Assembly: GCA_018902385.1 (NCBI GenBank)
Contig: JABSSW010000013.1
Location: 496,001-560,000 of the forward strand
From: Physcia stellaris
Lineage: Eukaryota > Ascomycota > Lecanoromycetes > Caliciales > Physciaceae
Direction: 5' to 3'
Length of the DNA stretch: 64,000 nt
A program made the translations under genes and the position numbers. The notes under the pieces are model-generated. The model saw only the letters and a program-made list of their open reading frames with translations. It did no database searches and was not told the DNA's origin. Positions 1 through 10,315 of the stretch are shown here, piece after piece. Position 1 is the stretch's first letter; each line of letters starts with the position of its first letter.

Positions 1-1325
1 GCGCCCCACTCGTCGCAGAACCCTTCGTCGTCGTACCGCCACCCGCCTTCCTGGCCGTGGATGGCCAGGTTGTCGATCTCGCCTGCGGAGATCAGGCCGC
101 CGGATTCGCAGGCTTCTTTCTTGAGCTTCAGCACGGCTTCGTAGATCGCGTGCGCTACTGCGGGGAGCCATTCCCCGCCGAGGCCCTTGTCGGCGCAGGT
201 TTGCTTCGCGAGGCGCTCGGCTGCGCCGGGCGGGTGGAGGAGGGACCATTCGAAGCGGTCTGAGAGGAGGTGGTTTTGGAAGTGGATGCTGAAGTTTATG
301 ATGCAACGGTAGGTGTCATCTGGGTTATTGAAGGCGTCTGAGGGTGTGGTTGGGATGAGGGAGCCGGCGGCGGTAATTTTGGGGGCGAAGTGTAGGGTTG
401 GGCTTTTGTGAGAGTCGGACCTTGTATATCATTATGACCGTTGGTGAGAGGGGTGCTGGCGCCGTTGAGTGCGGGGGTTGTGGATTGTTCGCGGGAAGAG
501 GAGGCCGGGAGGATGGTTTTGGTGGTCGTGCCGTTGGTCGTGACGTTGGTGGTGTGGAAGAGCGGGTGTAAGGCGACGCCTGCATAGGCTTCTAGCTGCA
601 TGCGGATCTCTTTACTGATCTCAATCGCTAAACCTGTAGAGTGTGGTAGATCGAGGTCGTGGATGAGAATGGTAGCGAACTGATCCGGGGTGATGAGAGC
701 CTCATGGAGATTCCAAAGGAACGTGTCTTTCAGTCGGAAAGGAGGGGTTGGCTCGGGCTGGTTGTAAGCTGGTAATGAGGGATTGATATGGTATACGTGG
801 GCGTCTGAGGGGAGTGGTAGAGCTGGTGCGGGCTTATATGAGGGGATGTCTATGTCGAGCCGTATCGGTATCAAGGTCAATGGGAGCGCTGACTGGGCGC
901 AAAGTTGCTTGTCCGTCCTATATCAGAAGACTATGAGCCGCAGATTGGGGATCTGATGATTTCTCAATACCGTACCTCACCAACTTCGGCTTACCCATCC
1001 AATCCCTCCATATTCCTTGGACCTCAACTGGAGCAAAGATCTCTTTCCCAAGCTTGCTCGCTGCCCCATCTGCGGCATGTGTGGGATCTTCCCTTCGACT
1101 TCGCAATCCCGTTGGCCGCCTCGGACCCTCGCTGTCGAAATCATCATCGTCATATCCATCCTCGGCATAGTTGATGGCGATGGTGCCTCGCTTGGTGGTT
1201 CTTGATAAGGGTGCTACTGCGACGGTTGTCTGAGGGATGACGGGGGTGAGGAGTGAGTTCGCATAGCTTCGTAGTCGAGGTGCATAGCTTGAGATGAATG
1301 CTTGCGGGGTTGCTCGTTCAGTCAT
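1..1325 (-). CDS. SFH1: Sfh1/Snf5-family chromatin remodelling subunit (3' end outside window)
   Basis: Core subunit of an RSC/SWI-SNF nucleosome remodeller in the nucleus. Exon 1 is 1325-981, starting at ATG and a fungal Sfh1-type N-terminus (FISSYAPRLRSYANSLLTPV) followed by an acidic stretch and PRRPTGLRSR. An 88-nt intron (980-893) leads to exon 2 from 892, which carries the first SNF5 repeat (FLWNLHEALITPDQFATIL, then LDLPHSTGLAIEISKEIRMQ). The second repeat is read from about 330 to the window edge (INFSIHFQNHLLSDRFEWSL, then LHPPGAAERLAKQ). It lies in another frame, so a second intron falls near 325-430; the phase fits a 101-nt intron ending ...CCCAG just before the codons for DTYRC, but its donor is weak. 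The C-terminus lies beyond base 1. Sfh1 is preferred over Snf5 because the protein is short and lacks a long Q-rich N-terminus; this choice is inference. Confidence 0.85.
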
Positions 1326-1870
1326 GGCTTCCGCAAAGCCCTAAGGCCTGCCCGAAGCGACACCTGATTCAGACGGAGGGCTTGTTTCGGAGCTTGGATG
1401 CTATGGAGCAGTCACGAAGAGAACCAACGATCAGTCTTCCGACTGCCTCTCACCAACTCTGCAATTGTATCGAGCGACAAAGCAAGAAGGGGTCTGGTAG
1501 CATTAATGCTTTCACTCTCACACGCAAATGTCGCGTTCTGGCCCTTGCGTTCTGATCTTCAACCTTAGGTCGGTCGGAGACCGCCTTAAACTGCTTTCGG
1601 AAGCTTAGTCATACACTCCCAGTAAACTCCAGTCCATCTGTGACACTGCTGGAGGATGGACCGCCCTCGGCTTTGTGGCTCGATATCGATGGCAAAGTTT
1701 GGTTTACGCCATTCATGCAATGTCCCGTAATCAATTTGTGCCATGTTTTATTTGTTAGATTCTACCATCAGAGGACGCCGTTCCGCTATGCATCATCAGT
1801 TCCGCTATGCCTGTCTGCCGGCCAAAGGTAGTTCCTGCAATGAGTCCTGTGTTTCCACCTCACGAGGAAA
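1326..1870. other. intergenic, SFH1 promoter and RPN13 3' flank
   Basis: 545 bases between the SFH1 start codon and the RPN13 stop. Short open frames here have no recognisable homology. I see no RNA gene or repeat. Confidence 0.5.
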
Positions 1871-3374
1871 TCATTGAGCAGTATCCATCTGAGAGTCCGC
1901 GTCTCCCTTTGCTTCCACTGCACCCTTGACCCCTTTCACAAAAGCCTCAACTGCCTCTCCACCACCCACAGGCACTCCACCACGCTTTAGGAAGCCACCA
2001 TTCTCGACTGGGATTCCAAGTGCCTCGCTGATACTCGGCAAGCCTCCGTCTCGGATAGCGTGAGTAAGACTGCCAAGGCTCTGAGTAAACTGTGGGGAGC
2101 GCAGCACTTTCCGCAGGATCTCCCGCTTCTGACCCATACTCAATGCTTCCATTGCTGCCTTTGCGGTCTCACTGTTCGGGTCGACCGACGACAGATCATC
2201 CACTTCTTGATTTAAAAGCAGTAATTGCGGCGGCAAATGACTGAGAAGATTGTCCACGAGAGCTTCGTTTCCAGAATCAATGATAGGTATTGTTATTGCA
2301 GGTGGGAGAAGTTCTGGGAGAGTGGTAAAGAGCTTCCCCTGGGCGTTCGCTTGTGGATTTGTCAATGCTTGATTTCCTTGCATCGACTTCAGAAAATCCT
2401 GCACAGCTTTGGATGCAGCATCATTGGATCCTTGGCTAGTCCTAACCAGACGATTTAGTGATGCTCGGAAAGCTTAGTTTCGTACGAAGCAATGGAAAAG
2501 AGAGCAATCAAATGAAATAGCTTGGATAAGCAGTCTTGCTTAGCCAATCGTAGACCAGAGAGGGCGTTTCTCGTTCGACCCTTTTGACCTCCTGGCCTTG
2601 CAAACCTCTGACTAATTGATACGTGCTCTCATAAGGGACTACATAGGAAACCGGCATGCTTAGGTCGTTCATAAATCGAAGAAGAATCACTAGAAGTTTA
2701 CCTACGACTGTCCACTATTTGTTCCTCCTCCTCTGGATGCTCCGCCCTCATCGCTCCCACGACTTCCTGCGGTATCGCCCTGTCCCTCAGCTCTAACATC
2801 ATCGATGTCCATGTGATCAGCGCCGTCGCCTTGGCCTGCTTGATCATTTGAGATATTAGCCACCTCCTCTTGGACATCGATCTCATCCCCTTGTAATAAG
2901 CGGTCCACTATTTCACCATGCTTGAGATCGCGTGGGCTGAACCATGAAGCATCTCCTGAAGGATGTTGACTTTTTGACTGCAGCCAGAAAACGTGTTTCT
3001 GAGTACTTGACTGGAAGCTTAACACGAATATTCTGCCGTTTGTCGGGGATTTCTGATCGGAGCCTGGTTTGGTAAGCTGGTAGGGCAGAAAGTGGCCGTC
3101 GGTCGGAACCATGGTAAGGTCGAGCTCTGGCTGGCTGAGAGAAGCAGACCGTGGCCGCCAGCAGAAATGGATGAGTTCATCTTCCTCAAACAGGTAGAGG
3201 TAACCGGGGGTAGCCTTGGGCTTGATGCTTGGAGGATTGGTACTCGACTGTCGACACGTAAAGATTAGCCTTATAGCTGCCCCTTACAAGCATAGGAGGA
3301 GCGTTCAGAAAAATTGTACCTACGTCGAAGTCACAAATGCCCGCCTTGAACGTTATAATCGGTGAGATCGACAT
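1871..3374 (-). CDS. RPN13: Rpn13/ADRM1, proteasome ubiquitin receptor
   Basis: Ubiquitin receptor on the 26S proteasome base; it binds Rpn2 and, in many species, recruits the deubiquitinase Uch37. Exons 3374-3324, 3247-2706 and 2435-1871 give 385 aa with all phases consistent. The Pru domain fills about residues 3-125: ITFKAGICDFD in exon 1, then PGYLYLFEEDELIHFCWRPR, the FVLSFQSSTQKHVFWLQSK strand-helix, and a ubiquitin-loop region. A Gly/Asp-rich linker follows. The last exon holds a DEUBAD-like helical domain (MGQKREILRKVLRSPQFTQS). The second intron is long for this locus (270 nt) and contains a spurious 60-codon open frame. The start is the ATG at 3374; the reading frame extends upstream only through a GTG. 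Confidence 0.93.
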
Positions 3375-3609
3375 CGTTATGGTTATGTGACTTGACTCAA
3401 AATGCAGAATCCAACGACCGAAGGAGCTCGTCACTAGGGCGCCAAGCTTGCTTACATGAAATCCGGCTAATGCGGTTAGCGTTTAACCAAGCGAGCTCGC
3501 CCACAAAGTGCCTTAGGGCTACTACTTACTAGCACAGTCCCACGACACCTCAAAGCACGTCGTCCACCTCGCCTTCAGCCAGGACGATTCACTTCCCTAA
3601 GTAGCCGCA

Positions 3610-4482
3610 ATGTCGACACAGCAAGATTCGAGCGCGCCCTCGAGCACTACAAAGAAGTTCGGCAAGGGCGAGCGCTCAATACCTCACCACAGCCAGAAAG
3701 CGAAGAAGTACTACCCTGCTGAGGACGAGAGCAAACCGAAGAGGGTAGGTCTATTACTGTTTCCTTATATGACTTCCAGGGTCTTCAGCGACAGCATTAT
3801 TCAAGCGGACACGATCTTTCTTCTTCGCAGTTGAGCTTCCTGATTGCCAATGCAATTTCCGTCATCCAAGGGATTAACTAACGATATGGATATCTAGGTT
3901 CGCAAATCGATCCATCCTGCTAAACCCCGCTCTTCACTTCAACCTGGCTGCATCCTCATCCTTCTTGCTGGCCGTTTCCGCGGAAAGCGCGTTATCCTCT
4001 TGAAGCATCTGCCTCAAGGTGTATTATTAGTTACAGGCCCTTTCAAGATCAACGGCGTACCTCTACGCCGCGTCAACGCTCGATATGTCATCGCTACATC
4101 CTTCACGGTAGATCTTAAGGGAATAGACGAGAAGACCGTGGAGAAGGTCGGTGGGGAAGGCTACTTTTCAAGGGAGAAGAAACAGGATAAGAAAGGGGAG
4201 GAAGCATTCTTCAAGCAGGGGGAACAGCCAGAGGTAAGCTCCAGAATACAGTCGCATTCTAAAGAGACCAGGAAGGGTATTGCATGGGGCCAAGGGATGC
4301 ATTTAAAGCTAATTTGGTTGACCCTACAGAAGAAGCAGGTCGCCAGTGCACGTGCAAGCGATCAGAAGGCCGTGGATAAGGCGTTACTTTCAAACATTAA
4401 GCAAGTACCTGACTTGCGGGAATATCTTCAAAGCACATTCAGTCTTCGCAACGGCGACAGACCCCACGAGATGAAGTGGTAG
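3610..4482 (+). CDS. RPL6: 60S ribosomal protein L6 (eL6)
   Basis: Large-subunit ribosomal protein. Exons 3610-3744, 3898-4233 and 4330-4482 give 207 aa; phases are all zero. The first intron has a textbook branch site (TTAACTAACG) about 20 nt before its TAG acceptor. Recognised from [36 protein letters not shown] and [20 protein letters not shown], followed by the Lys-rich middle ([18 protein letters not shown]) and the C-terminal [20 protein letters not shown] typical of L6. Lys/Arg-rich, as expected for an rRNA-binding protein. The gene reads towards the hydroxylase gene, tail to tail. Confidence 0.95.
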
Positions 4483-4845
4483 GCATACGACCAGACGCAA
4501 GTGGGAAGAGTGATCCAGGGTTCAAGCTGTGCGGGTCTATCAAGTTGCTGATGGATCAAATCGGTGTGCAAATGGAAAGCTCGGGCACTGCTCCTGATGT
4601 GTCCTTGCTCTAGCTCTTGAGACAAGTCTAAGACCAATACATGTCCAATTTTGTGCAGCTAGTTGTCGATCTCGTCGGGCTACGGTACAAGTAAATTCAA
4701 AATTGAGGCTAATCTCGGAGTACAAACACGAACAGAAGGGTATCTAAGGCGTCCATCAAGCGTTTACTTTATACGGGGCCCCCAAAGACCGTAATACCAA
4801 CCACGATATCCAAACCTCTCATGGCAATCGAAGCAATCTCCAACA
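4483..4845. other. intergenic between convergent RPL6 and hydroxylase genes
   Basis: 363 bases holding two 3' ends. No gene, repeat or RNA structure recognised. Confidence 0.5.
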
Positions 4846-6162
4846 TCAGCTCCTTGCCCTTCTTGATCCTCTCCTGCGCCTCTTTGGGCTCTCTGCTTCC
4901 TCATTTCCTTGATCAGCCTCTTCTTCCTCGTGCTCATTCTCTTTCTCTGCTTGTAACTCTTTCGGCCTTCTTCCTCGGCTTGGTCTCTTACGCGTTGCCT
5001 CCTCATATCCATTTTCGTCTTCGGCTTCGTCATCCACTTGTGGCTTTTTCGGCTTTCGCCCCCGGCTCGATTTCTTGGGTGACGCCTTATCCTTGCTCTT
5101 GGCTGGTTTGGACTGCATCTCTTCTCCCACTTCTTCTGCTACATCCTCAACCACGTCCTGCCCAAGGCTGGTGCCTAGAACGAAATCCAAGACTCCGAAG
5201 CATCCGAAATTGCCCTCACCATTGGTCATCAAGTGCCGCTCTTGACGTCTAGCAATCCCTCCCAGAATCAGTCCGCTCGGAAGAATATTGTATCCGCTGT
5301 ACGCAAATGTCTCCTCGAGAGATATGACAGCAAGATAGAGATGGTACGTAAGCAGATGAAAGCGAAATAACACTGCAGGCAAATATGCTGGTAAAAACAC
5401 ACGAACAATATATGCAACAGGATGATCGTAATTCGCAACCATGGAATATGGTGTTGAGATGGAATGTTGCCATTTCAAATGGCAGTCAGAAAGTGGAGAA
5501 GATGGGTTATGTAGAATATATCGATGGAGTATATAGCTCAAGACCTACCATCAAGTCAGTTCTTTGTCTTGAAAAGGGTACCGAAATAAACTAACCTCAC
5601 GCAATAATAGACCCTTCACCAAATCAAACGCGATGCTCCAAGGTAAAGGTATAGATGTTGTAATTTTGAGCGCGCTACGAACATGTAGAACTTGCGTAAA
5701 CAGCAACTCAATCCCACCCTGTAGAGCAACCGCAAAAAGCACATTCCCAGTGCTGACTAGGGCAATCTTCCACCAACGATTCTTCTTGCCCTGCGGCTCA
5801 TCACTCAAAGGAAGCGCATCCTCTCCATACTCCTTTATACCAGCGGCGACTTTGGGCGCAGCGCTGTCGAAAGCCAGGAATACTAAGGAGGGTAAAATGT
5901 AGAACAGGACGCGTATCGCGAGGGTTCCGACGATCTCAACCTTGAGAGGGGAGTTGGAAAGGATGAGGGTCGACCAAGTCAGATAGAAGAAGAGGAGGTT
6001 GAGGGACGTCGAGTACGAGCTGAAAGTTGGAATGATCAGGAAAGAGAGCGCTGGTATCGAGAGAAAAGCGTCCAATGGGTTGCGAACAATATCATAAGGG
6101 TATCGTATCATGAGCCATGCGCGGTCGAGCAACGCCGGTTGCGCTGACCGGAAAAAATCCAT
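4846..6162 (-). CDS. fatty acid hydroxylase/sterol desaturase superfamily membrane protein
   Basis: Exons 6162-5596 and 5544-4846 (51-nt intron) give 421 aa. The first half has four or five hydrophobic segments (for example PALSFLIIPTFSSYSTSLNL). The catalytic-type region starts at exon 2: HRYILH (about 196-201), CHLKWQHSISTPYSMVANYD, then ETFAYSGYNILPSG, and GNFGCFGVLDFVLGTSLG. This order matches fungal PF04116 proteins of the ERG3/ERG25 superfamily, which hydroxylate or desaturate lipids in the ER with a di-iron centre. The third histidine box reads RQERHL rather than HxxHH, so activity is uncertain. After about residue 330 comes a Lys/Arg/Glu-rich tail with two RGRKPKK/RGRRPKE-like basic repeats. 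Substrate unknown. Confidence 0.8.
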
Positions 6163-6292
6163 ATGGTGAGAAGAGGGTTTGGATTTTGTGATTTGCGTTG
6201 GCGCGCGATACGATCTCGAGACGATGTATCAGCGATGGATGCTGGTTCAAACTCAAGGCTGGGGGATGCGGTCCGACGTCATCCTCACACTA

Positions 6293-6448
6293 CTCGTATT
6301 CACGAAGTGGGTCAAACCCAGTGATGGGTCACGGGTTAGGGTTACCGGCAAAAATCAATTTTTGCCAGGGTTAGATTCTGGCTTTTAAGCAGGTAACCCT
6401 AACCCGTGACCCATTACTGGGTTTGACCCACTTCCGGGTGAATACGAG
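6293..6448. mobile_element. 156-bp foldback MITE with TA target duplication
   Basis: Nearly the whole element is an imperfect palindrome. The left arm (6293-6347) begins CTCGTATTCAC and the right arm (6391-6448) is its reverse complement with one 3-nt indel and one substitution. Both ends are flanked by TA (6291-6292 and 6449-6450), the target duplication of Tc1/mariner-type elements. Each arm contains the string CGGGTTAGGGTTACC. A small inner hairpin (GGCAAAAA/TTTTTGCC) sits at the loop. No coding capacity, so it is a non-autonomous miniature element. It lies between the divergent hydroxylase and ceramidase genes. Confidence 0.8.
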
Positions 6449-6618
6449 TAACGATGCAAGCTGTCGATCTTTGACATGTGATTTTCAGGGTCTTGGGTAT
6501 TCATAAATCACACTAGAACTGATTTGATCTTACATCTTTCGTGTGTTTAATCCCGACAACATCCCTAATAACCCTTAGCCGCTGAGAGCAGCAGGCAATC
6601 GTAGGGCCGTAGTTCTAA

Positions 6619-7771
6619 ATGGTACAGCTGTCACTCCAGTACGGTAAGCCTTTCCCAGGCTATTGGGACCCGGTCACCTCAACCCTGAATTGGTGCGAAG
6701 AAGTTCGTTTTCCCCAGCATCATGAGATTACAAAGGGCTAAGTTCAGGATCATAGGACTACTATGCCTCTTCCTACATTGCCGAGTTTGTCAATACACTG
6801 ACCAATTTATGGTTCATGTATTTGGCCTACAAGGGTATTGTAAGCTGTCGAAAATATGGCCATGATACGATTTTTCTGGTCACTTTCATTGGCTACCTGC
6901 TCGTCGGCAGTGGGAGCTTCGCATTTCATGCTTCTCTGAAATGTATGTCATTGTTTCATAAACTCTGATCCTCAAATATCGAGTACCGTCTGATATCGAC
7001 CCTTTTCTTTCCTCACAGACCCTATGCAGCTTGTCGACGAGCTGAGCATGATTTACACGACATGTCTGATGTGCTACGCAACGTTTTCTTATTCTAAGAC
7101 AAGGCTCTACTCTTTCATCCTCGCACTAGGCCTCGTATCTCTCGCCATATTCATCACGCTCTACTACCACTACCTACAAGATCCAGCCTTTCATCAAAAT
7201 GCATATGCAGCCTTGACCGCCGTTGTGCTGTTCCGCAGCTTGTATGTTATGGAATTTGGGTTGCGACCCTCACTTACGCGAAGAGAGCAAGAGTTCAAGC
7301 TGCTGCAGAAGCGGTCAATGAGCGCCAATGAAAAGGAGATATCAAGAAATGATGACCAGAGAGATGCAAGAATACTAAAGAGGATGTGGATTATGATTGC
7401 GACTGGATTGTCAATTTTCCTTGGTGGCTTCTTTATATGGAGTCTTGACAATATGTATTGTTCAACACTGCGCCGTTGGAGGAGGCACGTTGGCCTACCT
7501 TGGGGTATGATACTCGAGGGACATGGCTGGTGGTCTGTATTCTGTCCCTTGAAAATTTTATAACAGGTGCTTACACGTCCAAAGGCATCTAATGACTGGT
7601 CTGGGTGCATATTTTTACATTGTATGGGGAATATGGCTTCGACATTGCCTGAATGGTAGACAGGAAGAGTTCGCTTTGAGTTGGCCTTCGATTTTCTCAT
7701 TACCAGAGATTATTCGCGCTGCAGATCAAAACGTCTACCGGGAAGTGAAGGAAACTAGAAAACAACTATAG
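6619..7771 (+). CDS. YPC1: alkaline ceramidase (YPC1/YDC1 family)
   Basis: Integral ER/Golgi enzyme that hydrolyses (phyto)ceramide to free fatty acid and sphingoid base. Exons 6619-6702, 6756-6942, 7019-7532 and 7585-7771 give 323 aa with consistent phases. Family motifs in order: GYWDPVTSTLNWCEEDYYAS, FVNTLTNLWFMYLAYKGI, GYLLVGSGSFAFHASLKYPM (with the conserved Ser and His), QLVDELSMIYTTCLMCYA (conserved Asp), then SLDNMYCSTLRRWRRHVGLP and LEGHGWWHLMTGLGAYFYIV with the two C-terminal histidines. These Ser, Asp and His residues form the zinc/catalytic set of the CREST superfamily. Seven hydrophobic segments fit. YPC1 and YDC1 cannot be told apart from one copy. Confidence 0.93.
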
Positions 7772-8516
7772 TTCAAGGCTAACTTTCTCCGCTTCGAAGC
7801 TAACGGAAGGATGCGTGGGTTTCAGAACAGCGGGAGTTCTCAAGTGAGCCTTTGAGCTTCTAGAAGTACGCTGCATGCGAAAAGAAATCAGGAGCTTACC
7901 ATTATCTAACGCTAGACGAGAAATTATGAGGTTCGTCAGACTGAGCTCCGAAGACTCAATGAAACAGAACCTCCATAAGAACTGGATCATTTCATTGCTT
8001 CCTTAAATTTAGGACTTTTCGGGTTATCCTTCGAGGGTACTTAAGAAACATATCTCACCCAAGTCAACGCATACCACCCGCCTTTGGAAAAGCGACAATA
8101 AATCATCAACATTTCACGCATTGACTCACCCCACCCTAAAGAAAGCGTGTGCTACTCGCCTGCCTAGTTAGTATCTCAACAGTCAATGTCCATTAGCATC
8201 AGGCTCATCATCACCTTGAAAATATATTCTCCAATTGAATTGGCACATAGCCTAATCACATACTCTCTACTATCCAGCTCAAGAGTCTCTCAATTCAGAG
8301 CTCTTTCTCGCGAGCGTACGACCCATTGATTTCCGCGCTATTCGCCATGGCTTTCTTTTCTTGGTTTCACTTTCTCTTAATGTACAATGACATGGAAGCG
8401 CTAGATGCTCTCCTTGGGCTACATAGACATCATGATGTAAGACGACATCTCTCAGAGCACATGATTCATAGACTAACATCAAGTAGCAGCCTTCGCCTAT
8501 CTCAGTCACCTTGATT
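7772..8516. other. intergenic
   Basis: About 750 bases, AT-rich in the middle. No gene supported. Confidence 0.5.
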
Positions 8517-8560
8517 GAGCAGCTTCCAACGGACATCAAGCTAGCAATACTATGCCATCG
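8517..8560 (+). pseudogene. relic of an F-box-like gene start
   Basis: Forward frame reads EQLPTDIKLAILCHRV, matching the opening motif of the three neighbouring F-box-like paralogues (VPAEIKLAILREI, LPNELKLMILRYM, LPTELKVNILKRL). No in-frame ATG is close and the frame loses similarity after about 15 codons. It lies 80 bp before the first intact paralogue, so it looks like the remains of a duplicate or of an old 5' end. Confidence 0.45.
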
Positions 8561-8638
8561 CGTGCGTAAAGTGAGAACGGCTTCCACGAGCACCCGACTG
8601 ACCCCTGGCAGCGTGGCTTATCAAACCCCAGCTCATCA

Positions 8639-9157
8639 ATGGAAAAAGTCCCAGCAGAAATCAAACTAGCGATCCTCCGTGAGATCAGTGACTTCCACAT
8701 TCTTTGCGCTTTGATCCTCGCTGTACCAGCTTTCAACGATCTTTATCAAGTCACAAGGGAAAGTGTCATAACCGCTGTCACCTGCAACATTCTTTTAGAG
8801 CGAGGCATCACCATTCTTACACGACCCTGCGTTTGGGTTGAGGTCTGCTGCGATCCTGATTACCGGCCACTTACACCTTGGAGGGCGATCGGGTTTGCCT
8901 ACAAGCAGATGAAAGCAGCGCCAACTCAGCACATCCGGCTCGAGGTCAAACACTGTCGAGCTCTTCTGACAATCAAGGACTCTATTCAATGGTGGAAGGG
9001 TGATGAGATAGCAGATGGATCCTTTGAGGGTCATGTCTCCAAAGGAACATTTGCCTTTGACCATCCCTACGAGATGCGCCGTTATTACGCTTACGAGTAT
9101 GAGCCGGATACTAAGCTCCGATTCCAGATTTCAATGGTAGATCAGCATCGTCTTTAA
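8639..9157 (+). CDS. F-box-like protein, paralogue 1
   Basis: Single-exon 172-aa protein. Starts VPAEIKLAILREISDFHILC at residues 4-23, an F-box-like LPxE(I/L)K..IL motif, then ALILAVPAFNDLYQVTRESV and LLERGITILTRPCVWVEVCC. It shares this layout with the genes at 9809 and 15823, including a late ...CRALLTIKDS segment. Such proteins form large, poorly characterised families in ascomycetes; an adaptor role in SCF ubiquitin ligases is possible but not shown. Compared with the 241-aa paralogue it lacks about 70 C-terminal residues, so it may be truncated. Kozak context is ordinary. Confidence 0.6.
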   Translation: MEKVPAEIKLAILREISDFHILCALILAVPAFNDLYQVTRESVITAVTCNILLERGITILTRPCVWVEVCCDPDYRPLTPWRAIGFAYKQMKAAPTQHIRLEVKHCRALLTIKDSIQWWKGDEIADGSFEGHVSKGTFAFDHPYEMRRYYAYEYEPDTKLRFQISMVDQHRL

Positions 9158-9808
9158 AACTTGTGCTTTCATTTGAGACATTGAATCAACCAAGATTAGA
9201 TTCGTCGAGGATCTAAAAATCTTGTCGGACGACAGGTATCACTTTGGAATCCAGAGAAGGACAGCGGCATCTGCTTTTGGTGAGTTTGATATCTAGTCTG
9301 GCTGTGATGGCGGGTAAACAAACTCTTGACTGCTTCGACCTTGCTGTACGAAATGGATCTAAACACTATGGAAGCTCTTTACACATAGAAAACATTGGGC
9401 TAGCCAGAATGGCTTACATAACGTGGGCCGTGAGATACGTTTGGTGAGACAGCTCGATGAAGAGTTATCCAATGAATAGTCAACCTTAGAATTACTAGGA
9501 AATTGCGACCTCGCTGCAATTGGAGCAGGTGACCATTTTGCTGTGGACATTCGCCTAACGTATTCAGGTGTTGATATAACTCGGAGTACGACATCTTTCC
9601 GATCACAATCAGTGTTATTACACTACCACTGGTCGGTCTCAGTGACGCAACTTTTGCGTATCACATCGCTTATCTCGCAGCATCTCGATAACAGGTTATT
9701 TTCTTTGCAGTATCGTAGAGGAGTAAAAGCCCAGTCCTCAAAACGTAAGTCTCTCCACCTAAGTTTCCAGCCATCATCGACCTCATTCTCTCTTAGATTG
9801 GCTCGCCG
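9158..9808. other. intergenic between two F-box-like paralogues
   Basis: 651 bases. A short forward frame from 9244 lacks an ATG start and shows no family motif. Nothing else recognised. Confidence 0.5.
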
Positions 9809-10315
9809 ATGACCAAGATGGCAAAACATCACGGTCCACCCCAACTTGACAGCCTGCCGAACGAACTCAAGCTCATGATACTTCGCTATATGCCGAGCGT
9901 TTCCTCATTACGCCACCTCACTCGCGCGTCGTCACACTACTATCGAGTCTACACTGCAGACCTCAAAACGCACGAAGAGATTCTCACAACCGCAACTCTC
10001 CGCAACCTAGCATGCAGGAATCTGTGCTTCGAGATCCCAATTACGTACATAATCATACGTCTCTGGAGCGGCGAGCATTGGACCCTTGGACTTCGACAAA
10101 CACTTCAAAAAGTGTACGATCAGCTCTACGCGGGACAGCCTGTACAGCTCGGAATCCAACAGTGTCTTTCACTACTGACCATAAAAGATGCGCAGCAATA
10201 CTGCGTCAATGGAGGTGTTTGGCCTTCAGCCTTGTCTACATCTGATGGGGACGGGGACAACAGCGCCAATACTCAATATTTCATACTACCAATCCACAAG
10301 TCTCGATTCGAGTGA
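9809..10315 (+). CDS. F-box-like protein, paralogue 2
   Basis: Single-exon 168-aa protein. The F-box-like motif LPNELKLMILRYMPSVSSLR begins near residue 16 and is followed by HLTRASSHYYRVYTADLKTH and EEILTTATLRNLACRNLCFE, aligning with EEIFTAVTLQNLSSRSIDPF of the 15823 gene. The segment IQQCLSLLTIKDAQQY matches ...CRALLTIKDS of paralogue 1. It ends about 70 residues earlier than the longest copy. Same strand and about 650 bp downstream of paralogue 1, which suggests tandem duplication followed by strong divergence. Function not known; the F-box reading is inference. Confidence 0.6.
   Translation: MTKMAKHHGPPQLDSLPNELKLMILRYMPSVSSLRHLTRASSHYYRVYTADLKTHEEILTTATLRNLACRNLCFEIPITYIIIRLWSGEHWTLGLRQTLQKVYDQLYAGQPVQLGIQQCLSLLTIKDAQQYCVNGGVWPSALSTSDGDGDNSANTQYFILPIHKSRFE

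Noticed and set aside
6320-6400. TTAGGG strings as an interstitial telomere
   Set aside because: Only single units in each arm of a palindrome; no tandem array.
7194-7700. 168-codon reverse open frame
   Set aside because: Lies antisense to the well-supported ceramidase exons 3-4 and has no domain.
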